Assembly: GCF_011305995.1 (NCBI RefSeq)
Contig: NZ_CP049910.1
Coordinates: forward strand, 6,152,501-6,216,500
DNA: 64,000 bases
Direction: 5' to 3'
Source of the DNA: Diaphorobacter sp. HDW4A
Lineage (GTDB): Bacteria; Pseudomonadota; Gammaproteobacteria; Burkholderiales; Burkholderiaceae_C
Under the pieces are notes generated by a model. The model saw only the letters and a list, made by a program, of their open reading frames with translations, ran no database searches and had not been told where the DNA came from. Positions 18,366 through 26,766 of the stretch are shown here, in pieces. The translations under genes and the position numbers were made by a program. The stretch's first letter is position 1; every line of letters begins with the position of its first letter.

Positions 18366-18444
18366 ATAGCCCCTCAGACGCGACGCAAAGCCGCAGACAG
18401 TACTTTGGTACGGCAAGGCTTTGCAACAAAGTATGAGGGGCTAT
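18366..18444. repeat. large intergenic stem-loop element upstream of tldD
   Basis: ATAGCCCCTCA (18366-18376) and TGAGGGGCTAT (18434-18444) are perfect 11-bp arms. Inside them GCAAAGCC (18385-18392) pairs with GGCTTTGC (18417-18424), and GTAC/GTAC and CCG/CGG can pair further in. The whole folds as an about 79-nt nested hairpin without coding potential. It lies in the 198 bp gap between rodA and tldD, 37 bp before the tldD start. It may be a dispersed repeat or a structured leader. Confidence 0.7.
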
Positions 18445-18481
18445 ATCGCCACCTCCAAATGAATCGCGAGCCCCCTCTACA

Positions 18482-19951
18482 ATGAGCAGGATGATCTCCC
18501 GCGAACCCACCATTGAACGATTGGCCATTGCTCGTCAGCTGCTGCTGGAGCCCTTTGGTCTCGATGAGTCCCATCTGACCCGCGCGCTGGCGGAAATCCG
18601 CGCGCATCAGGTCGATGACGCCGATCTCTACTTCCAATACACGCGCAGCGAAGGCTGGAGTCTGGAAGAGGGCATCGTCAAGACCGGCTCGTTCAGCATC
18701 GACCAGGGTGTCGGCGTGCGTGCGGTGAGCGGCGAGAAGACGGCGTTTGCTTATTCTGACGACATCTCCGAAGCCTCGTTGCTCGACGCGGCGCGCACAG
18801 TGCGCTCGATTGCATCGGTCGCCAAGTCGGCGCGCACCAAGGTGGGCGCGCGCAAGATCGCGCAGAGTCGTTCGCTCTATCCCGAACTCGACCCGATCGC
18901 GACGATGGACAGCACGGCCAAGGTCCAGCTACTCGAGCGCGCCGAGAAGCTTGCCCGCTCCAAGGACCCGCGCGTGGTGCAGGTCATGGCAGGCTTGGCT
19001 GGTGAATACGACGTGGTGCTGGTGGCACGCGCCGATGGCACGCTGGCGGCTGACGTGCGCCCGCTGGTGCGCATGTCCATCACCGTGATCGCCGAGCAGA
19101 ATGGCCGCCGCGAAGTCGGTTCGGCCGGCGGCGGCGGTCGCTTTGGTCTCGACTATTTTGATGACGAACTCGTTCACCAGTATGTGAGCGAGGCGGTGAA
19201 CGCGGCGCTGGTGAACCTTGAATCGCGCCCCGCTCCCGCAGGCGAAATGACCGTGGTGCTTGGCCCCGGCTGGCCCGGCGTGCTGCTGCACGAGGCGGTT
19301 GGTCACGGTTTGGAGGGCGACTTCAACCGCAAGGGTTCGAGCGCGTTCAGCGGCCGCATCGGTGAGCGCGTGGCGGCCAAGGGCGTCACCGTCCTTGACG
19401 ACGGCACCATCGCTGATCGCCGTGGCTCGCTCAACGTTGACGACGAGGGCCACGCCACGCAGAAGAACGTGCTCATCGAGGACGGCATTCTCAAGGGCTA
19501 CATCCAGGATTCGATGAACGCGCGTCTGATGAAGACCAAGCCCACGGGCAACGGCCGCCGCGAGAGCTATGCGCACATCCCCATGCCGCGCATGACCAAC
19601 ACCTACATGCTGGGCGGCGACAAGGATCCCAAGGAAATCGTCGCCTCGATCAAGAAGGGTTTGTACGCCACCAACTTCGGCGGCGGCCAGGTCGACATCA
19701 CCAGCGGCAAGTTCGTGTTCTCCGCGAGCGAGGCCTATTGGGTCGAGAACGGCAAGATCCTCTACCCGGTCAAAGGCGCGACGATTGTCGGCAGCGGCCC
19801 GGAGTCTCTGAAAAAAGTGAGCATGATCGGCAACGACATGAAGCTCGACAGCGGCGTCGGCACCTGCGGCAAGGAAGGCCAGAGCGTGCCGGTGGGCGTC
19901 GGCCAGCCGACCATGCGCATCGACGGCCTGACCGTCGGCGGCACCGCTTGA
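18482..19951 (+). CDS. tldD: metalloprotease TldD
   Basis: A 489-residue zinc metallopeptidase subunit. With TldE (PmbA) it degrades unfolded peptides and takes part in microcin maturation and CcdA turnover. The zinc motif HEAVGHGLEGDF (HEXXXH) is intact, and the conserved RRESYAHIPMPRMTNTYM and GGGQVDITSGKFVFSASEAY blocks are present. ATGs at 18482 and 18491 are both possible starts. The pmbA partner is not in this window, which is usual since the two genes are often unlinked. Confidence 0.97.
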   Translation: MSRMISREPTIERLAIARQLLLEPFGLDESHLTRALAEIRAHQVDDADLYFQYTRSEGWSLEEGIVKTGSFSIDQGVGVRAVSGEKTAFAYSDDISEASLLDAARTVRSIASVAKSARTKVGARKIAQSRSLYPELDPIATMDSTAKVQLLERAEKLARSKDPRVVQVMAGLAGEYDVVLVARADGTLAADVRPLVRMSITVIAEQNGRREVGSAGGGGRFGLDYFDDELVHQYVSEAVNAALVNLESRPAPAGEMTVVLGPGWPGVLLHEAVGHGLEGDFNRKGSSAFSGRIGERVAAKGVTVLDDGTIADRRGSLNVDDEGHATQKNVLIEDGILKGYIQDSMNARLMKTKPTGNGRRESYAHIPMPRMTNTYMLGGDKDPKEIVASIKKGLYATNFGGGQVDITSGKFVFSASEAYWVENGKILYPVKGATIVGSGPESLKKVSMIGNDMKLDSGVGTCGKEGQSVPVGVGQPTMRIDGLTVGGTA

Positions 19952-20016
19952 TGGCCACACTGGCGAAATTACCGATAAAAATGCTTGTTGCGTCGCACCA
20001 AAAAGTGCTACATTGA

Positions 20017-20100
20017 ATGCTTATGCAAGTTCGTAGCTCGTTTTATTTTTACTTTTGGTTCTCGTCCAAGGCGGATGAGAGGCAACTGCGCGCACGATAA
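20017..20100 (+). CDS. aromatic-rich leader peptide (attenuator) before the DAHP synthase gene
   Basis: A short frame of 27 codons (or 25 from the second ATG at 20023) encodes MLMQVRSSFYFYFWFSSK followed by ADERQLRAR and TAA. Seven consecutive codons (20041-20061) specify Phe, Tyr, Phe, Tyr, Phe, Trp, Phe, an arrangement very unlikely by chance in a GC-rich genome. A rho-independent terminator follows 25 bp after its stop, and the first structural gene is a DAHP synthase, the entry enzyme of aromatic amino acid synthesis. This is the classical layout of ribosome-mediated attenuation (compare pheA, trp and pheS leaders of enterics). No strong ribosome-binding site is seen before it, the main weakness. 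Confidence 0.82.
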   Translation: MLMQVRSSFYFYFWFSSKADERQLRAR

Positions 20101-20124
20101 CAAGCAAGCAAGTTCCCCCAAAAG

Positions 20125-20162
20125 ACCGCCGAAGCTGAAAAGCCCGGCGGTTTTTGTTTTTC
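20125..20162 (+). terminator. attenuator terminator upstream of the DAHP synthase gene
   Basis: ACCGCCG (20125-20131) pairs with CGGCGGT (20145-20151), followed by TTTTGTTTTT. It sits between the leader peptide and the DAHP synthase gene, so it would end transcription before the gene. GGCGG at 20070-20074, just past the aromatic codons, can pair with CCGCC at 20126-20130 and could act as the antiterminator when a ribosome stalls; this last point is inference from five base pairs. Confidence 0.8.
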
Positions 20163-20229
20163 CGGCATCTTCTTTTTTCGCAACGTTTTCCTTTCAGACA
20201 CTTCAACTTACTCCACAAGGACGCAATTC

Positions 20230-21351
20230 ATGACTGCCAATGTCTCTCCTTCCGCTGATGCCTGGTATCGCAACGTCGAGAAAACCAGCAATACCGACGA
20301 CAACCGCATCAAGGACATCACCATGTTGCCTCCTCCGGAACATTTGATTCGCTTCTTCCCGATCAGCGGGACTGAAGTGGAGACGTTGATCACCAACACG
20401 CGCCAGAACATCCAGAAGATCATGTCGGGCGAAGACGACCGCCTGTTGGTCATCATCGGCCCCTGCTCAATCCACGATCCGGCCGCCGCCATCGAGTACG
20501 CCAAGAAGCTCAAGGCCGTGCGCGAGCAATACAAGGACACGCTGGAAATCGTGATGCGGGTGTATTTCGAGAAGCCACGCACCACGGTCGGCTGGAAGGG
20601 CCTGATCAACGATCCCTACCTGGACGGCAGCTACCGTATCGACGAAGGCCTGCGCATCGCGCGCCAGCTGCTCATCGACATCAACCGCCTCGGCATCCCG
20701 GCAGGCAGCGAATTCCTCGACGTGATCTCGCCCCAGTACATCGGTGACCTGATCAGCTGGGGCGCCATCGGCGCGCGCACCACCGAAAGCCAGGTGCACC
20801 GCGAGCTGGCTTCGGGCATCTCGGCGCCCATCGGCTTCAAGAACGGCACGGACGGCAACATCCGCATCGCCACCGACGCGATCCAGTCGGCCAGCCGTGG
20901 TCACCACTTCTTGTCGGTGCACAAGAATGGCCAGGTCGCCATCGTGCACACCAGCGGCAACCAGGACTGCCACGTCATTCTGCGCGGCGGCAAGACGCCG
21001 AACTACGACGCAGACCATGTCGCCGCCGCCTGCAAGGACCTCGAAGCCTCGGGCCTCAAGCCCACGCTGATGGTCGACTGCAGCCACGCCAACTCGAGCA
21101 AGCAACACGAGAAGCAGCGTGACGTGGCGCGCGACATCGGTCAGCAGATCGCGGGCGGTTCCAAGTCGGTGTTCGGCGTGATGATCGAAAGTCACCTGAA
21201 TGCCGGTGCGCAGAAGTTCACGCCGGGCAAGGATCTGCCAAGCGCGCTGGAATACGGCAAGAGCATCACTGACGCCTGCCTCGGCTGGGACGATTCGCTG
21301 GCAACGATGGCTGAATTGTCGTCCGCCGTACAGACTCGCCGCGGCGCTTGA
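20230..21351 (+). CDS. aroG: 3-deoxy-7-phosphoheptulonate (DAHP) synthase, class I
   Basis: A 373-residue enzyme that condenses phosphoenolpyruvate and erythrose 4-phosphate, the first committed step to Phe, Tyr and Trp. Type I alpha (AroF/G/H) signatures are clear: LLVIIGPCSIHDPAAAIEYA, MRVYFEKPRTTVGWKGLINDPYLDGS, GARTTESQVHRELASG, GFKNGTDG, HVILRGGK and MVDCSHANSSKQ. Which feedback isoenzyme it represents cannot be told, so the symbol aroG is provisional. It is preceded by an aromatic-rich leader peptide and terminator, pointing to attenuation by aromatic aminoacyl-tRNA supply. The 103-residue gene downstream may be cotranscribed. Confidence 0.95.
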   Translation: MTANVSPSADAWYRNVEKTSNTDDNRIKDITMLPPPEHLIRFFPISGTEVETLITNTRQNIQKIMSGEDDRLLVIIGPCSIHDPAAAIEYAKKLKAVREQYKDTLEIVMRVYFEKPRTTVGWKGLINDPYLDGSYRIDEGLRIARQLLIDINRLGIPAGSEFLDVISPQYIGDLISWGAIGARTTESQVHRELASGISAPIGFKNGTDGNIRIATDAIQSASRGHHFLSVHKNGQVAIVHTSGNQDCHVILRGGKTPNYDADHVAAACKDLEASGLKPTLMVDCSHANSSKQHEKQRDVARDIGQQIAGGSKSVFGVMIESHLNAGAQKFTPGKDLPSALEYGKSITDACLGWDDSLATMAELSSAVQTRRGA

Positions 21352-21429
21352 GTGGACAATCGGGATTCGGGGAAAAGTGTGCGATTGCCCCGGATTCCGA
21401 CAATTCCCATCGCCCAAAGGTGAAAAGCT

Positions 21430-21741
21430 ATGCGCAGTGAAGTCACAGTCACTCTGAGTCCGGAGCAGGAGTTCCGCTTCGATCTGGAGGGCGCGGAGCC
21501 CTTGACCAACGAAGAAGCCCGTCGCTGGCTGGACGCAGAATTCGTGCGTCTGGACTGCGAGCCGCTGCGCCCGAGCGGCAAGGTATTGCTGGCCGACAAG
21601 GTGCTGGTGGTGGCCGCGAACGCGGGTCGGACCCTGCTGTCCGATGCAGCCTGGTCGCAGCAGTTTGCACGCGCCGCACGCGCCGCGCTTGAACGCGAGA
21701 CGGTTCGCATCGACATCCCGTCGATGGCTGTGACCTTCTGA
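21430..21741 (+). CDS. small conserved-looking protein of unknown function
   Basis: A 103-residue protein, MRSEVTVTLSPEQEFRFDLEGAEPLTNEEARRWLD..., with no signal peptide or membrane segment. Mixed acidic and hydrophobic content suggests a small globular cytoplasmic protein with a helix around residues 27-40 and another rich in Ala and Arg (QQFARAARAALERE). It follows the DAHP synthase gene by 78 bp and is closed by a strong terminator, so the two may form one transcript. I do not recognise the family. Codon use resembles the neighbours, supporting a real gene. Confidence 0.7.
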   Translation: MRSEVTVTLSPEQEFRFDLEGAEPLTNEEARRWLDAEFVRLDCEPLRPSGKVLLADKVLVVAANAGRTLLSDAAWSQQFARAARAALERETVRIDIPSMAVTF

Positions 21742-21766
21742 CCTGGTGGTTCGCCACAAACGAGAA

Positions 21767-21798
21767 ACGGTGCTCATGAGCACCGTTTTTGTTTTGCG
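21767..21798 (+). terminator. intrinsic terminator, convergent gap before mpl
   Basis: AAACGGTGCTCATGAGCACCGTTT is a perfect 24-bp palindrome followed by TTGTTTTG. It ends the plus-strand transcript and, being symmetrical, could also serve mpl from the other side. Confidence 0.85.
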
Positions 21799-21811
21799 AG
21801 GCTGAAACGGC

Positions 21812-23224
21812 TTACTTCTGCGCCAGCGCAGCGAGCAGTTTGGCGTGGATGCCGCCGAAACTGCCGTTACTCATGCAGACAATGTGGTCGCCCGGGCGGG
21901 CCACGGCGGTGAGCTGGTTGATCAGCGTGTCGATGTCCGCCGCCACATGCGCGCGGGCGCCGAGCGGGGCCAACGCTTCGGCGGCGTTCCAGTCGAGGCC
22001 GGCCGTGTGGCAGAACGACTGATCGGCCGACTCCAGCGCCCAGGGCAACTGCGATTTCATCGTGCCGAGCTTCATCGTGTTGCTGCGTGGCTCGAAGGCG
22101 GCAAGGATGCGCGCTTCCTTGCCCACGACGCGGCGCAGGCCGTCGAGCGTGGTGCGAAGAGCGGTGGGGTGGTGAGCGAAATCGTCATACACCTCGATGC
22201 CGTTCACCGTGCCGCGCAACTCCATGCGGCGCTTGACGTTCTGGAATCGGCCCAGCGCTTCAGCGGCCTGTGCGGGCGTCACGCCCACATGCTCGGCCGC
22301 CGCAATCGCCGCAAGCGCGTTGAGCTGGTTGTGCACGCCGCTCAGTTCCCACTTCACATGGGCAACGGGCTTGCCACGGTGCAGCACGTCAAAATCACTG
22401 GGCTCGCCGATCGCGCTGAAATCGCCGACTGCGTCGCCGAAGGAAGCGACCTCGCTCCAACAGCCGGTGTGCAGCACGCGGGTGAGGCTTTCCTCGAGCG
22501 CATTGACTACTACGCGGCCGGTCGATGGCACGGTGCGCACGAGGTGGTGGAACTGGCGTTCGATGGCGGCGAGATCGTCAAAGATGTCGGCGTGATCGAA
22601 TTCCAGATTGTTCAGCACGGCGGTACGCGGGCGGTAGTGCACGAATTTGCTGCGCTTGTCGAAGAACGCGGTATCGTATTCGTCGGCCTCGATCACGAAA
22701 AGCGGGGCCTTGTTCTGCTGGGCAGCACCCCATTCGTGCGTGGGCGAGCGGCCCAGACGCGCTGAGATGCCGAAGTTCAGCGGCACGCCGCCAACGAGAA
22801 AGCCCGGCTCGCGGCCCGCGTGCTCGAGAATCCAGGCCAGCATCGAGGTTGTCGTGGTCTTGCCATGGGTGCCCGCGATGGCGAGTACATGTCGGCCCTG
22901 CAACACGTTCTCGGCGAGCCATTGGGGGCCGCTGATATAGGGCGCACCGGCGTCGAGGATGGCTTCCATCAGTGGAAACTTGGGACTGCCGTCGGCCAGT
23001 CGCGCGCGGCTCACGACATTGCCGATCACGAAGACATCGGGTTTGAGCGCGAGCTGGTCGGCGCTGTAGCCCTCGATCAGGTCGATGCCCAAGGCGCGCA
23101 GTTGATCGCTCATCGGCGGATAGACGCCCGCGTCGCAACCGGTCACGCGATGACCCGCTTCCCGGGCCAGCGCTGCTACGCCACCCATGAAGGTGCCGCA
23201 AATCCCCAGAATATGTATGTGCAT
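21812..23224 (-). CDS. mpl: UDP-N-acetylmuramate:L-alanyl-gamma-D-glutamyl-meso-diaminopimelate ligase Mpl
   Basis: A 470-residue Mur ligase that attaches recycled tripeptide to UDP-MurNAc in peptidoglycan recycling. The N-terminus MHIHILGICGTFMGGVAALAREAGHRVTGCD is characteristic of Mpl rather than MurC. The ATP loop is GTHGKTTTTSMLAWILEHAG, and further family blocks are VIEADEYDTAFFDKRSKF, LNNLEFDHADIFDDL and YDDFAHHPTA. The recycling amidase gene ampD lies elsewhere in this window (41361). The hypothetical gene at 23449 is divergent. Confidence 0.97.
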   Translation of the reverse strand: MHIHILGICGTFMGGVAALAREAGHRVTGCDAGVYPPMSDQLRALGIDLIEGYSADQLALKPDVFVIGNVVSRARLADGSPKFPLMEAILDAGAPYISGPQWLAENVLQGRHVLAIAGTHGKTTTTSMLAWILEHAGREPGFLVGGVPLNFGISARLGRSPTHEWGAAQQNKAPLFVIEADEYDTAFFDKRSKFVHYRPRTAVLNNLEFDHADIFDDLAAIERQFHHLVRTVPSTGRVVVNALEESLTRVLHTGCWSEVASFGDAVGDFSAIGEPSDFDVLHRGKPVAHVKWELSGVHNQLNALAAIAAAEHVGVTPAQAAEALGRFQNVKRRMELRGTVNGIEVYDDFAHHPTALRTTLDGLRRVVGKEARILAAFEPRSNTMKLGTMKSQLPWALESADQSFCHTAGLDWNAAEALAPLGARAHVAADIDTLINQLTAVARPGDHIVCMSNGSFGGIHAKLLAALAQK

Positions 23225-23448
23225 GCAGCGATTCTACGAGTTGCGGATGGGCCCTCGCCGAGGACTGCCATTGGGCCTCTCGCGCTAGGAAATATGTAGC
23301 TGAATGTCAATGCGCGAGATGCAGGCGCTTGCACGATGTCACGCAATCTTTCGGGTTTTGGCATTGCAGCGACAATGTCCGTGGAAGCCTTGGCACTTTT
23401 CATTGTGAAGGGTGATGCAGACAGGGCAGCCGGAACAGGATGGCCACC

Positions 23449-24051
23449 ATGAATGACTCTCTTGCTGCAGAAATCGCCAACGTCGCGGCACGGCTTGTGG
23501 TGGAAGAGGGCCTGGAATGGGGGGCTGCCAAGCGCCGGGCCGTCAAGCAGTTGGGCCTGCCCGCACGTACTGCGCTCCCTGACAACGACCTGGTCGAAGA
23601 CGCCGTGCGCGAATACATCGGGCTCTTCTGCGCGGACACCCAGCCCGCCGAGCTGCGCGCGCTGCGCAAGCTCGCGTTGGTGTGGATGGAGCGCATGAAG
23701 GAATTCCGTCCCTATCTGGCTGGAGCGGTTTGGCATGGCACGGCCACCCGGCTTTCGGATATTTATGTGCAGATGTTTTGCGATGACTCCAAATCTGCAG
23801 AGATCTGTTTGATAGACCATCATGTAGATTACGAGCCTCGTTCCGTGACGGGTTTTCGCGGCGAACTGGTCGACGCGTTGAGCGTGAGCAGCCTGTCGCC
23901 CGAACTGGGAGAGCACATCGGTGTGCATCTGATGGTGTATGACCTCGATGATCTGCGCGGTGCCCTGAAGCCTGACACGCGTGGGCGACTGCCGCGCGGT
24001 GACATTGCCGCCGTTCGCAACGTGCTTGAGCTGCCGGATGAGCTCCTCTGA
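23449..24051 (+). CDS. conserved-looking hypothetical protein
   Basis: A 200-residue cytoplasmic protein from the ATG with CAGGA 8 bp upstream; an in-frame ATG at 23440 is an alternative. The N-terminal half is helical (AAEIANVAARLVVEEGLEWGAAKRRAVKQLGL...; ELRALRKLALVWMERMKEF). The second half alternates strands and acidic turns (WHGTATRLSDIYVQMFCDDSKSAEICLIDH; HLMVYDLDDLRGAL). The WHGTATRLSDI...D pattern is faintly reminiscent of nucleotidyltransferase-type folds, but the match is too weak to name. It is divergent from mpl and lies 73 bp before the TlpA-like gene. Confidence 0.75.
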   Translation: MNDSLAAEIANVAARLVVEEGLEWGAAKRRAVKQLGLPARTALPDNDLVEDAVREYIGLFCADTQPAELRALRKLALVWMERMKEFRPYLAGAVWHGTATRLSDIYVQMFCDDSKSAEICLIDHHVDYEPRSVTGFRGELVDALSVSSLSPELGEHIGVHLMVYDLDDLRGALKPDTRGRLPRGDIAAVRNVLELPDELL

Positions 24052-24124
24052 GGCGTTGCTCGCTTGTCGCTTTGGTTTTTGTCGTCGATTTACTACTTCA
24101 CTCTTCAGGTAAGCGCTCTTTAAC

Positions 24125-24718
24125 ATGTCCACGCCCATCGATCCCGATCCGCATCAGCCCGCAGGCGGCATTCCATCCGTGCAGTCCGCCCAGCCCGTCT
24201 CGCGGCGCGGCTGGATGATGGCAGGTGTCGGCACCGCGGCAGCGGTGGCTGGGGCGGGCTTTGCGTGGTGGCGCTTGCAGCCGCATGATGTGCTGGATGG
24301 AGTGGAGGCGTCGTTCTGGAACGCGTCGATGGAAACCTTGGACGGCGCAACCTTGACCATGCGCAAGTTTCATGGACGTCCGCTGCTGCTGAATTTCTGG
24401 GCCACTTGGTGCCCGCCGTGCGTGGATGAACTGCCGCTGCTCAACAGCTTTTATGGAGCGCATACTGGCAAAGGCTTTCAAGTGCTCGGATTGGCCATCG
24501 ATCAGCCTGCAGCTGTGCGCAAATTTCTGGATCGCATGCCGCTCGATTTTCCAATCGCACTCGCGGGTTTGACAGGTACCGATCTCGGGCGAGCGCTTGG
24601 CAACGATGTGGGTGGTCTGCCGTTTTCAGTCCTGTTCGGAAAAGATGGGAACATCTTGAGGCGTAAAATGGGACAATTGACCGATAAAGACTTGGCGCAG
24701 TGGTCTTCCGAGGTTTGA
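24125..24718 (+). CDS. TlpA/ResA-like membrane-anchored thioredoxin
   Basis: A 197-residue protein. After a Pro-rich N-terminus comes RRGWMMAGVGTAAAVAGAGFAWW, a membrane anchor that places the rest in the periplasm. The thioredoxin fold carries FWATWCPPCVDELPLLNSF with the active-site pair Cys-Pro-Pro-Cys, and GLPFSVLFGKDGNI, where the cis-Pro follows Leu. Such proteins reduce periplasmic disulfides, for instance in cytochrome c maturation. The RR before the hydrophobic segment could also allow Tat recognition. It ends 111 bp before accB. Confidence 0.9.
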   Translation: MSTPIDPDPHQPAGGIPSVQSAQPVSRRGWMMAGVGTAAAVAGAGFAWWRLQPHDVLDGVEASFWNASMETLDGATLTMRKFHGRPLLLNFWATWCPPCVDELPLLNSFYGAHTGKGFQVLGLAIDQPAAVRKFLDRMPLDFPIALAGLTGTDLGRALGNDVGGLPFSVLFGKDGNILRRKMGQLTDKDLAQWSSEV

Positions 24719-24829
24719 AAATCAATGCATCCCCTGTTGGAGATGCAGATATTTGCGTCAATTTCGATGCAGTAGGCTGAAATTAGGGTAAATTTGCGCC
24801 CCATTCTGTTTCTAGCCGTTGGAGCTCCC

Positions 24830-25285
24830 ATGGATTTGCGAAAACTTAAGACCCTCATCGACCTGGTGTCCGAGTCGAACGTTTCTGAACTCGAGATCAC
24901 CGAAGCCGAGGGCAAAGTGCGCATCGTCAAGGGCGGTGGCGCCATCGTGCAGCAATTGGTTGCCGCTCCGATGATGGCTCAGCCCATGGCTGCAGCCGCT
25001 CCTGCCGTTGCGGCAGCACCTGCTGCCGAAGCTGCAGCCGCCTTGCCTGCAGGTCATTCCGTCAAGTCGCCGATGGTCGGCACGTTCTACCGTGCAGCCA
25101 GCCCCGGCGCCAAGGCCTTCGTGGAAATCGGTGCCCAGGTCAAGGAAGGCGAGACGCTGTGCATCATCGAAGCGATGAAGATCCTCAACGAGATCGAAGC
25201 CGACAAGTCCGGCACGGTCACCCGAGTGCTGGCTGAAAACGGTCAGGCTGTGGAATACGGTCAGCCTCTGTTCGTGATCGAGTAA
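24830..25285 (+). CDS. accB: biotin carboxyl carrier protein AccB
   Basis: A 151-residue subunit of acetyl-CoA carboxylase. The N-terminal segment [23 protein letters not shown] is typical. A mobile Ala/Pro-rich linker (about residues 45-78) leads to the biotinyl domain, where Lys 117 in [18 protein letters not shown] is the biotin attachment site. GGAG (24821-24824) supports the ATG at 24830 over an upstream in-frame ATG. It lies 12 bp before accC, the usual accBC operon that makes the biotin carboxylase half of malonyl-CoA synthesis. Confidence 0.98.
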   Translation: MDLRKLKTLIDLVSESNVSELEITEAEGKVRIVKGGGAIVQQLVAAPMMAQPMAAAAPAVAAAPAAEAAAALPAGHSVKSPMVGTFYRAASPGAKAFVEIGAQVKEGETLCIIEAMKILNEIEADKSGTVTRVLAENGQAVEYGQPLFVIE

Positions 25286-25297
25286 AGCGGCCACTTC

Positions 25298-26647
25298 ATG
25301 TTCAAGAAAATCCTGGTTGCCAACCGCGGTGAAATCGCCCTGCGAATTCAGCGCGCGTGCCGCGAGCTGGGCGTCAAGGCGGTGATGGTCTATTCAGAGG
25401 CCGATCGCGATGCCAAGTACGTCAAGCTTGCCGAGGAAGCGGTCTGCATCGGCCCCGCGCCGTCCGGACTGTCCTACCTGAATATGCCGGCGATCATTTC
25501 CGCAGCGGAAGTGACCGACGCAGAAGCCATTCATCCCGGCTACGGTTTTCTCTCCGAGAACGCCGATTTTGCCGAGCGCGTGGAAAAGAGCGGCTTCCAG
25601 TTCATCGGCCCCACGCCGGAATCGATCCGCATCATGGGCGACAAGGTGTCGGCCAAGCAGGCGATGATCCGTGCGGGCGTGCCCTGCGTTCCCGGCTCCG
25701 ACGGCGAGCTGCCCGATGATCCCGTCGCCATCCGCCGCATCGCGCGCTCGGTCGGTTATCCGGTGATCATCAAGGCGGCAGGTGGCGGTGGTGGTCGCGG
25801 CATGCGCGTGGTGCACACCGAAGCTGCGCTCGTCAATGCCGTGCAGATGACCAAGGCCGAAGCGGGCACCGCGTTCGGCAACCCGGCCGTGTACATGGAG
25901 AAGTTTCTCCAGAATCCGCGCCACATCGAAATCCAGATCATTGCCGACAAGTTCAAGAACGCCGTCTATCTGGGCGAGCGCGACTGCTCCATGCAGCGCC
26001 GCCACCAGAAGGTCGTCGAAGAAGCTCCGGCACCTGGCATTCCACGCAAGCTGATCGAGAAGATCGGCGAACGCTGTGTGGCCGCCTGCAAGAAGATCGG
26101 CTACCGCGGTGCGGGCACGTTCGAGTTTCTCTACGAAAACGGCGAGTTCTACTTCATCGAGATGAACACCCGCGTGCAGGTGGAGCATCCGGTGACCGAG
26201 TGGATCACGGGCGTGGATATCGTGAAGACGCAGATTCTGGTCGCTGCTGGCGAGAAGCTGCCGTTCACGCAGCGCCAGATCGAGATCCGTGGTCACGCCA
26301 TCGAGTGCCGCATCAATGCGGAAGACCCCTACAAGTTCATCCCGTCGCCAGGCAAGATCACCATGTGGCACGCGCCGGGTGGTCCTGGCGTGCGCGTGGA
26401 CTCGCATGTCTACACGAACTATTTCGTGCCGCCGAACTACGACTCGATGATCGGCAAGCTCATCGTTCACGGGGACACCCGCGAAGAGGCGATTGCGCGC
26501 ATGCGTACCGCGCTGTCGGAGACCGTGATCGAGGGCATCAACACCAACGTGCCGCTGCATCGCGACATCATGGTGGACGCCAAGTTCAATGCGGGCGGCA
26601 CGAACATCCATTATCTGGAGCAGTGGCTGGAGCAGCGCAAGCGCTGA
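25298..26647 (+). CDS. accC: biotin carboxylase AccC
   Basis: A 449-residue ATP-grasp enzyme carboxylating the biotin on AccB. The N-terminus [25 protein letters not shown] is characteristic. The ATP-binding glycine loop [14 protein letters not shown], the [20 protein letters not shown] block, [16 protein letters not shown] and [13 protein letters not shown] are all intact. It is followed by two hairpins, the second a strong terminator, which separates it from prmA. Confidence 0.98.
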   Translation: MFKKILVANRGEIALRIQRACRELGVKAVMVYSEADRDAKYVKLAEEAVCIGPAPSGLSYLNMPAIISAAEVTDAEAIHPGYGFLSENADFAERVEKSGFQFIGPTPESIRIMGDKVSAKQAMIRAGVPCVPGSDGELPDDPVAIRRIARSVGYPVIIKAAGGGGGRGMRVVHTEAALVNAVQMTKAEAGTAFGNPAVYMEKFLQNPRHIEIQIIADKFKNAVYLGERDCSMQRRHQKVVEEAPAPGIPRKLIEKIGERCVAACKKIGYRGAGTFEFLYENGEFYFIEMNTRVQVEHPVTEWITGVDIVKTQILVAAGEKLPFTQRQIEIRGHAIECRINAEDPYKFIPSPGKITMWHAPGGPGVRVDSHVYTNYFVPPNYDSMIGKLIVHGDTREEAIARMRTALSETVIEGINTNVPLHRDIMVDAKFNAGGTNIHYLEQWLEQRKR

Positions 26648-26707
26648 ACAAGCGCTGGGTCATTCGCCCTGCAAAGCGCGGTCATGGTGGCCGCGCGGTT
26701 TTGACAC

Positions 26708-26747
26708 CATGCTGGCAGTTTGAAGAAGACTGCCAGCATGTTTTATT
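26708..26747 (+). terminator. intrinsic terminator between accC and prmA
   Basis: CATGCTGGCAGT (26708-26719) and ACTGCCAGCATG (26729-26740) form a perfect 12-bp stem followed by TTTTATTTG. A GC-rich hairpin (GCGCGG/CCGCGC, 26676-26696) precedes it. Because it ends only 19 bp before the prmA start, prmA either relies on readthrough or has a promoter in or near this hairpin. Confidence 0.85.
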
Positions 26748-26766
26748 TGAGGAAGAAGGTGCCTCC

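Noticed and set aside
18284..18481. The tldD upstream stem-loop as a rodA terminator
   Set aside because: It lacks a U tract, starts 83 bp after the rodA stop and is far longer than a normal terminator.
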